Below, piece after piece: positions 7,214 through 13,040 of a stretch of DNA of 13,040 nt (positions are counted from its first letter, which is position 1; the number at the start of each line of letters is the position of its first letter). The position numbers were made by a program, and so were the translations under genes. The notes under the pieces are model-generated. The model was not told where the DNA came from, did no database searches, and worked only from the letters and a program-made list of their open reading frames with translations. This DNA comes from Actinomycetota bacterium (GTDB lineage: Bacteria; Actinomycetota; Humimicrobiia; Humimicrobiales; Humimicrobiaceae). The stretch covers positions 1 through 13,040 of the forward strand of contig JAMCVO010000397.1 of the NCBI GenBank assembly GCA_023475715.1, written 5' to 3'.

Positions 7214-7433
7214 AGCATCTAAAATTTTGTGATAAAAAATAAATTGATAAGCCAGGATGGGTATTGAGAAAACCATTTGAAGGCTTAAGCGGGCATGGTT
7301 CCTCCTCCGGGAGGAGAGCGAAGCCTGAAACTGAGCTGGCTTTTACTCGCAGGGGAAAAGCCTGTGTGTTTTTGAAATACCCATCATGGCTCTTAAAATT
7401 TTCCTTTATTGTTATCACGAAATTTTAGATGCT
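7214..7433 (+). ncRNA. Large structured non-coding RNA, possibly raiA-type
   Basis: The core of the 394-bp gap between 7100 and 7495 folds on itself. Bases 7214-7235 pair with 7412-7433 (22 bp, one G-U), 7238-7243 with 7405-7410, and 7251-7265 with 7376-7390 (14 of 15). Inside lie AGGCTT/AAGCCT (7281-7286 with 7321-7326), capped by a CTCC..GGAG hairpin at 7302-7316, and GGCTTTT/AAAAGCC (7338-7344 with 7356-7362). The interior is clearly more GC-rich than the flanks. The single G-U pair would be A-C if read from the other strand, so plus is the likely sense. Long closing stem, multi-arm core and size recall the raiA RNA motif of Firmicutes and Actinobacteria; that family name is from memory and unverified. 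It could also act as a 5' leader of mnmA, 62 nt downstream. Confidence 0.75.
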
Positions 7434-7494
7434 AACAGATATTCTTATTAATTTAAATTTTTTATATTGAATTTTAAGCAAAGGGTACCGTCCA

Positions 7495-8565
7495 ATGGCA
7501 AAAAAAGTTCTGGCAGCAATGAGCGGAGGTGTTGACTCTTCAGTTGCGGCTTATCTGTTGAAAGAACAGGGTTATGATGTTGTAGGTGCAACCATGTGCC
7601 TGGGTATCAAAACTGCTGAAGAAGAGCCGGCTAAATGCTGCGGTCCAGATGCAATTAATGATGCGAAGAAAGTCTGCCAGAAACTCGGAATACCTCATCA
7701 CATAATGGATTTTGCCGAAGATCTGGAAGAAAAAGTCATAAAAAGATTTATCGATGCTTATTTGTCAGGAAATACTCCCAATCCATGTATTGACTGCAAT
7801 AAATACCTTAAATTTGAAATTCTTTTAAAAAAAGCACTGGCAATGGGTTTTGACTATCTGGCGACAGGTCATTATGCCTGTATCAAAAGCAGAGACGGAA
7901 AATACTTCCTGACCAAATCAAAAGATCCCAAAAAAGACCAGACTTATTTTCTTTATGCTATCGCAAAAAATAATCTTAAAAATATTTTATTTCCACTATG
8001 TTTATATAAAAAAAATGAGATAAAAGATATAGCCAAGAAACTTGGATTATCTGTTGCAGACAAGGAGGAGAGCCAGGATATATGCTTTGTTGCAAGAAAA
8101 GACTATCCGGCATTTATAGTTGAAAGAACTAAGGGTGGGAATATAAGTCCGGGACTGATAATGGATATGCATAATAATATTATCGGGGAACATAAAGGTT
8201 TTCCATTTTATACAATTGGTCAAAGGAAAGGCCTGGGTATCAGTCATGCCGAACCATTATACGTAGTTTCAATAAATGCGGAAGAAAACCAGATTATAGC
8301 CGGTACCAAATCAGACCTGAAAGCAAGAGCATTAATAGCAGGCAACCTGAATTTTTTAACCGACAGCATACCTGAAAGCCTATCGGCAAAAATAAGATAT
8401 AATCACAAAGATGAAAAATGTGTATTAAAACTTATTGACGATAAATGTCTCGTTAAATTCGATGAATTTCAGGAAGCGATCACACCGGGCCAATCAGTGG
8501 TTTTCTATAGTGGTAACATTTTAGTTGGCGGGGGTATCATCGAAAGAGCTATTAAAGATTTGTAA
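7495..8565 (+). CDS. mnmA: tRNA-specific 2-thiouridylase MnmA
   Basis: Cytoplasmic PP-loop enzyme that adenylates U34 of tRNA(Lys/Glu/Gln) and replaces its 2-oxygen with sulfur. The PP-loop SGGVDSS is at 10-16. NPCIDCN holds C98 and C101, the latter aligning with the E. coli nucleophile region. SQDICF places the second catalytic cysteine at C197. GHY at 125-127, the YTIGQRKGL motif (239-247) and a C-terminal beta-barrel region with PGQSVVFY complete the family pattern. Length (356) is normal. ATG is preceded by AAAGGG at about nine bases. The CxxC in the active site gives three cysteines (C98, C101, C197), the arrangement discussed for [4Fe-4S]-dependent thiolases. It precedes the Rrf2 gene by 95 bp, which has its own promoter, so mnmA may be transcribed separately, possibly with the structured RNA as leader. 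Confidence 0.97.
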   Translation: MAKKVLAAMSGGVDSSVAAYLLKEQGYDVVGATMCLGIKTAEEEPAKCCGPDAINDAKKVCQKLGIPHHIMDFAEDLEEKVIKRFIDAYLSGNTPNPCIDCNKYLKFEILLKKALAMGFDYLATGHYACIKSRDGKYFLTKSKDPKKDQTYFLYAIAKNNLKNILFPLCLYKKNEIKDIAKKLGLSVADKEESQDICFVARKDYPAFIVERTKGGNISPGLIMDMHNNIIGEHKGFPFYTIGQRKGLGISHAEPLYVVSINAEENQIIAGTKSDLKARALIAGNLNFLTDSIPESLSAKIRYNHKDEKCVLKLIDDKCLVKFDEFQEAITPGQSVVFYSGNILVGGGIIERAIKDL

Positions 8566-8582
8566 TTCTCTTAAAGATTATC

Positions 8583-8610
8583 TTGACATTTCAAAAATAT
8601 AAATTATAAT
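8583..8610 (+). promoter_or_regulatory. Consensus promoter of the Rrf2/sulfur operon
   Basis: TTGACA (8583-8588) and TATAAT (8605-8610) are both perfect sigma-70-type hexamers separated by 16 nt. Transcription should start near 8617, within the dyad listed next, and about 44 nt before the regulator's ATG. All following genes are co-directional, so it probably drives the regulator, larE, metY, cysK and metX. Confidence 0.8.
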
Positions 8611-8612
8611 TC

Positions 8613-8638
8613 ACTACCAATACTATATTATTAGTAGT
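8613..8638. promoter_or_regulatory. Dyad operator at the start site, probable Rrf2 autoregulation
   Basis: ACTACCAATA (8613-8622) and TATTAGTAGT (8629-8638) are inverted copies with one mismatch and a 6-bp centre, a 26-bp dyad. It begins two bases after the -10 box and covers the predicted start site, where bound protein would block transcription. Rrf2 regulators such as IscR bind dyads of about 25-27 bp, and the gene just downstream is one. An RNA hairpin in the 5' UTR is the alternative. Confidence 0.65.
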
Positions 8639-8660
8639 AAATTGTAAGAAGGTAAGCAAA

Positions 8661-9104
8661 ATGCGAATTTCAACAAGAACAAGATACGGGATGAGACTTA
8701 TGATCTATTTGGCCCGAAATTTTAATAATGGATATTCATTGTTAAAAGATGTTGCAAAAAGTGAAAGCATTTCAGAAAAATACTTAAGTTTGATAGTAAT
8801 ACCTCTTAAAAGTGCCGGTTTATTAAATGCTATCAGGGGTTCTCATGGAGGTTACTGCCTTTCAAGACTGCCTTCCGAAATAAGGATAAAAGACATAATT
8901 GAGACCATGGAAGGAGATTTGTGCCTGCTTGAATGCGTAAAAAATAAATCAGCTTGCGAACGGTCCGATAATTGTGTCAGCAGGGATTTATGGTTAGGGC
9001 TAAGTAATGAAATAGTTAAGTATCTTGATTCATTGACTCTTGCAGATATTATTAATATGCAAAATACAAAAAATGAACAACTGGTTAATAATTATTACAT
9101 ATAA
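8661..9104 (+). CDS. Rrf2-family transcriptional regulator, IscR-like with three clustered cysteines
   Basis: DNA-binding winged-helix protein of 147 residues. MRISTRTRYGMRLMIYLA opens like a typical Rrf2 protein; SISEKYLSLIVIPLKSAGL forms the helix-turn-helix region, and RGSHGGYCL (59-67) the wing. C92, C99 and C105 (CX6CX5C) match the Fe-S-binding cluster of IscR (C92, C98, C104), which argues for an iron-sulfur sensor over the Fe-S-free CymR type. The fourth IscR ligand, H107 in CLTH, corresponds to R108 in CVSR here. A further cysteine, C88, is close by. AGAAGG at 8 nt supports the ATG. Own consensus promoter with a dyad over the start site suggests autoregulation. Position at the head of larE-metY-cysK-metX suggests control of sulfur assimilation by Fe-S or cysteine status; that role is inferred. 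Confidence 0.92.
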   Translation: MRISTRTRYGMRLMIYLARNFNNGYSLLKDVAKSESISEKYLSLIVIPLKSAGLLNAIRGSHGGYCLSRLPSEIRIKDIIETMEGDLCLLECVKNKSACERSDNCVSRDLWLGLSNEIVKYLDSLTLADIINMQNTKNEQLVNNYYI

Positions 9105-9132
9105 AATTTAGAAAAGTAGTATTTAAATTATT

Positions 9133-9957
9133 ATGAATGAATTACTGGAAAAAAAAATAAATAAGTTAAGAAATTACCTGGGATCAATTGATTCAGCGAT
9201 TGTTGCTTTCTCTGGCGGAGTTGACAGTACCTTTCTGCTTAAAACAGCATCGGATATTCTTAAGGATAAAGTAATAGCAGTTACAGCAAAATCCCCTACT
9301 CTGACACAAAGCGAATTAAAAGACTCTAAAACTATAGCGCAAGTATTAAAGGTAAAACAGGTTATTATTGAAACCGACGAGCTGAGCAATAAATCATTTA
9401 CAGCAAACGATAAGGAAAGGTGTTATTACTGTAAGGATGAGCTTCTGGGATTAATTTCAAAATATGCTAAAAAAAATAATTTCAGCTATATTTTCGATGG
9501 CTCGAATTATGAAGATATGGATGACTGGCGACCTGGAGTCAAAGCCGTAAAAAAATGGGGAGTCGTCAGCCCATTAAAGGAAGTAGGATTAACGAAATTG
9601 GAAATCAGAACCGCTTCAAAAAAGCTTGGCCTTCCTACCTGGGATAAACCTGCTGCAGCATGCCTTGCAAGCAGGATTCCTTATGGAACTAAAATTACCG
9701 AAGACATACTTCAAAAAATAAGCAGTGCTGAATCGGTACTTAAAAAACTAGGCTTCAGGCATGTCAGGGTAAGACACCATGGAAATATTGCAAGAATAGA
9801 AGTACCGGTCCATGATATGACGGAGATTCTCAAAGATAAAATTAAAAATACAATTGTAAAATCATTTAAAAAGTTAGGTTACGTTTATATAACTCTGGAT
9901 ATTGAAGGATATACGACCGGTAGCATGAATAAAGCATTAAATTTAAATAAAAAGTAA
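9133..9957 (+). CDS. larE: LarE, ATP-dependent sulfur insertase for the nickel-pincer cofactor, three-cysteine type
   Basis: PP-loop pyrophosphatase/sulfurtransferase that adenylates the carboxylates of pyridinium-3,5-dicarboxylate mononucleotide (made by LarB) and installs sulfur, giving the pincer ligand that LarC loads with nickel. SGGVDST is at 27-33, RCYYCKDEL at 96-104, DGSNYED at 122-128 and PAAACLASRIPYG at 173-185. C177 aligns with C176 of L. plantarum LarE, the sacrificial sulfur donor. C97 and C100 are additional, giving CxxC plus C177, the triad that holds a [4Fe-4S] cluster in the Thermotoga maritima enzyme, so sulfur transfer here is probably catalytic. Length (274) is normal. 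ATG lies 28 nt after the regulator's stop, with only a weak ribosome-binding site, suggesting co-transcription. The substrate enzyme LarA is encoded at 1-1150. A role in another thiolation cannot be excluded. Confidence 0.88.
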   Translation: MNELLEKKINKLRNYLGSIDSAIVAFSGGVDSTFLLKTASDILKDKVIAVTAKSPTLTQSELKDSKTIAQVLKVKQVIIETDELSNKSFTANDKERCYYCKDELLGLISKYAKKNNFSYIFDGSNYEDMDDWRPGVKAVKKWGVVSPLKEVGLTKLEIRTASKKLGLPTWDKPAAACLASRIPYGTKITEDILQKISSAESVLKKLGFRHVRVRHHGNIARIEVPVHDMTEILKDKIKNTIVKSFKKLGYVYITLDIEGYTTGSMNKALNLNKK

Positions 9958-10010
9958 AGATATTTTACATGTAAGCTTTATAAATCATAAAAAAATTTCA
10001 TTCATTATAA

Positions 10011-11333
<1,323 letters not shown>

Positions 11334-11398
11334 TACGGGAAAATTTATAAAAAGATTTAAAATATATGATATGGTTAAATCAAGTATAAGGAGGGTAA

Positions 11399-12325
11399 AT
11401 GTCAAAAATTTATGAAGACATAACAAAAACAATTGGCAACACGCCTCTTGTAAAAATTAATAAATTAAATAAAAATCCTAACACTATACTTGCCAAACTG
11501 GAATCCTTTAATCCTTATTCAAGCGTAAAGGACAGAATAGGTATCGCTATGATAGAAGCTGCTGAAAAGGAAGGAAAAATCAATAAAGATACAGTGATTA
11601 TTGAGCCCACAAGTGGTAATACCGGTATTTCTTTAGCGTTCGTTGCGGCAGCAAAAGGCTATAAACTTATTCTGACAATGCCCGAAACAATGAGTATCGA
11701 ACGAAGGCAACTGTTAAAAATTCTGGGTGCGGAACTTGTGCTTACGGAGGGTTCAAAAGGAATGAGCGGGGCAGTTGCAAAAGCTGCCGAATTGACAGCT
11801 GAAACCAAAAACAGCTTCATGCCGCAGCAGTTTAATAATCCGGCAAATCCTGAAATCCACAGAAAAACAACAGCACAAGAGATTCTTAATGATACTGATG
11901 GAAAAGTTGATATATTCATTTCAGGAGTTGGTACCGGAGGCACAATAACCGGAGTTGGCGAAATTTTAAAAAAGAAAAATCCGAATGTCAAACTTATCGC
12001 TGTCGAACCCAAGGATTCCCCCGTTCTCTCGGGGGGTGCGCCGGGGCCTCATAAAATCCAGGGTATTGGAGCAGGATTTGTACCACAAGTATTAAACAGG
12101 GATCAAATAGATGAAATTATCCAGGTAACAAATGAGGATTCCGGCATTACTGCTCGTCAGCTTGCCAGAGTAGAAGGGATACTGGCAGGTATATCAAGCG
12201 GTGCAGCATTTTGGGCAGCACTTCAGGTGGCTAAAAGAAAAGAGAACAAAGATAAAATAATTGTAGTAATACTTCCTGACAGTGGTGAAAGATATCTGTC
12301 TACCTGGCTTTTTCAAAATATTTGA
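11399..12325 (+). CDS. cysK: Cysteine synthase (O-acetylserine sulfhydrylase)
   Basis: PLP enzyme of the fold-type II group that forms L-cysteine from O-acetylserine and sulfide. GNTPLV (13-18), SVKDRIG with Schiff-base lysine K44, PTSGNTGI substrate loop (70-77), phosphate-binding GTGGT (178-182), [16 protein letters not shown] (212-227) and [10 protein letters not shown] (293-301) are all present. At 308 residues it has normal CysK length, and no CBS domain is appended as in cystathionine beta-synthase. AAGGAGGG right before the ATG is the strongest ribosome-binding site in the window, suggesting high translation. It lies 65 bp after metY on the same strand, with no terminator between. No serine acetyltransferase (cysE) is in view, so O-acetylserine must come from elsewhere. 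Sulfide use parallels MetY. Confidence 0.96.
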   Translation: MSKIYEDITKTIGNTPLVKINKLNKNPNTILAKLESFNPYSSVKDRIGIAMIEAAEKEGKINKDTVIIEPTSGNTGISLAFVAAAKGYKLILTMPETMSIERRQLLKILGAELVLTEGSKGMSGAVAKAAELTAETKNSFMPQQFNNPANPEIHRKTTAQEILNDTDGKVDIFISGVGTGGTITGVGEILKKKNPNVKLIAVEPKDSPVLSGGAPGPHKIQGIGAGFVPQVLNRDQIDEIIQVTNEDSGITARQLARVEGILAGISSGAAFWAALQVAKRKENKDKIIVVILPDSGERYLSTWLFQNI

Positions 12326-12398
12326 AATAATAAATTATTAAGGTTAATATCCGATTATTAAAATAGTTGTTATTAAAATATAGGAATATAGAACTTTC

Positions 12399-13040
12399 AT
12401 GATCGAAAAGGGAAAACTAAATCATGATAATAGCGTAGGACTTGTAAAAACAAAATTTTTTAATTTTGCAGAAAAGCCAAATGAGCTCATTTTATCAAAT
12501 GGTGAAAAATTAGGCCCTATAACTATTGCATATGAAACTTATGGCGAACTCAACAGCAAAAAAAGCAATGCAATTCTGGTATTCCATGCACTGTCAGGGG
12601 ATTCTCATGCGGCAGGCTATAATAGTCCGGATGACACTAAACCAGGCTGGTGGGATATGATGATCGGACCTGGTAAACCTTTTGATACCGAAAAGTTTTT
12701 TGTTATTTGCGCAAATGTCATCGGAGGTTGTAAAGGGTCTACCGGGCCTTCTTCAATAAATCCGCAGACAGGAAAACCTTTTGGCCTGGCATTTCCGGTT
12801 ATTTCAATCAAGGACATGCTCGTACCCCAAAAAAAATTGCTGGAGCATTTGGGAATCGAAAGATTATTCTGTATTGGCGGCGGTTCCATGGGCGGCATGC
12901 AAGCCCTTCAGTGGCTTGTCACCTACCCTGACACTGTCAGGAGTGCACTGCTTATAGCAACTTCTCCAACCCATACCGCCCAGGCAATTGCTTTTAACAG
13001 CGTCGGCAGGTTTGCCATAATTTCTGACCCTAACTGGAAC
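12399..13040 (+). CDS. metX: Homoserine O-acetyltransferase, C-terminus cut by window edge
   Basis: Alpha/beta-hydrolase-fold acyltransferase that transfers acetyl from acetyl-CoA to homoserine, supplying MetY. The window holds 214 residues of about 370-380. [12 protein letters not shown] (41-52), the oxyanion-region motif [11 protein letters not shown] (63-73), [15 protein letters not shown], the conserved [12 protein letters not shown] (106-117) and [12 protein letters not shown] (161-172) with nucleophile S163 are diagnostic. The catalytic Asp and His lie beyond the edge. ATG 12399 is the only sensible start; AGGAA sits about 12 nt upstream, a longish spacing. It follows cysK by 73 bp with no terminator, so it is probably the next gene of the same operon. 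Acetyl versus succinyl specificity cannot be read with certainty, but the sequence is the MetX type, not MetA. Confidence 0.95.
   Translation, partial: MIEKGKLNHDNSVGLVKTKFFNFAEKPNELILSNGEKLGPITIAYETYGELNSKKSNAILVFHALSGDSHAAGYNSPDDTKPGWWDMMIGPGKPFDTEKFFVICANVIGGCKGSTGPSSINPQTGKPFGLAFPVISIKDMLVPQKKLLEHLGIERLFCIGGGSMGGMQALQWLVTYPDTVRSALLIATSPTHTAQAIAFNSVGRFAIISDPNWN

Noticed and set aside
7200..7418. 72-codon minus-strand ORF over the structured region
   Set aside because: It covers almost exactly the self-complementary RNA element, has no recognisable domain, and is best read as antisense to the ncRNA.
7214..7433. Structured element as a MITE or insertion-sequence relic with terminal inverted repeats
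   Set aside because: The ends are long and paired, but no target-site duplication is visible (flanks differ), no transposase remnant is present, and the interior forms its own nested hairpins, which fits RNA better. Not fully excluded.
8661..9104. CymR (cysteine metabolism repressor) as the name for the Rrf2 protein
   Set aside because: The CX6CX5C cluster matches Fe-S-binding IscR-type members; CymR lacks it. The sulfur context alone is not enough for that name.
9133..9957. TtcA/TilS/NadE-type PP-loop enzyme instead of LarE
   Set aside because: The RCYYCK and PAAACLASRIPYG motifs and the 274-residue length are specific to the LarE family.

Overview
The window is AT-rich (about two thirds A+T by eye) and gene-dense. 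It looks like a chromosomal segment of a low-GC anaerobic bacterium. The content fits an anaerobic, sulfide-assimilating lifestyle: a nickel-pincer racemase and its sulfur insertase, an Fe-S-type Rrf2 regulator, and direct sulfhydrylation of O-acetylhomoserine and O-acetylserine. Nothing here fixes the phylum; a Clostridia-like, Actinobacteria-like or candidate-phylum lineage would all fit. There are no tRNA, rRNA, CRISPR, phage or intact transposase signals.

Left part (1-5800, mostly minus strand). A LarA-family nickel-pincer racemase runs off the left edge. Its 5' region holds a candidate promoter, an 11-bp direct repeat and a 21-codon ORF that looks like the first residues of an AAA/DUF4143 ATPase. 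Next come an intact AAA/DUF4143 ATPase with its own near-consensus promoter lying almost on the start codon and a perfect palindrome over that start, a membrane-anchored metallophosphoesterase with an altered metal motif, and a polytopic GT-C-type membrane protein. Between this GT-C gene and the divergent gene to its right lie a decayed RelE/ParE-like toxin tail and a weak hairpin.

Middle (5865-7494). A plus-strand membrane protein of unknown function diverges from the GT-C gene; together they suggest an envelope glycosylation locus. The following gap carries a large structured element of about 220 nt. It has a 22-bp outer stem, a 15-bp inner stem and two internal hairpins. I read it as a plus-strand non-coding RNA, possibly raiA-type.

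Right part (7495-13040, all plus strand). The order is mnmA (tRNA 2-thiouridylase), an Rrf2/IscR-like regulator with a consensus promoter and overlapping dyad operator, a three-cysteine LarE, metY (O-acetylhomoserine sulfhydrylase), cysK (cysteine synthase) and metX (homoserine O-acetyltransferase, cut by the right edge). This reads as a sulfur-assimilation operon. MetX makes O-acetylhomoserine, MetY turns it into homocysteine with sulfide, CysK makes cysteine, MnmA and LarE place sulfur on tRNA and on the nickel-pincer nucleotide, and the Rrf2 protein probably senses Fe-S or sulfur status. LarE here and LarA at the far left link the two ends of the window functionally. LarB and LarC are not in view.
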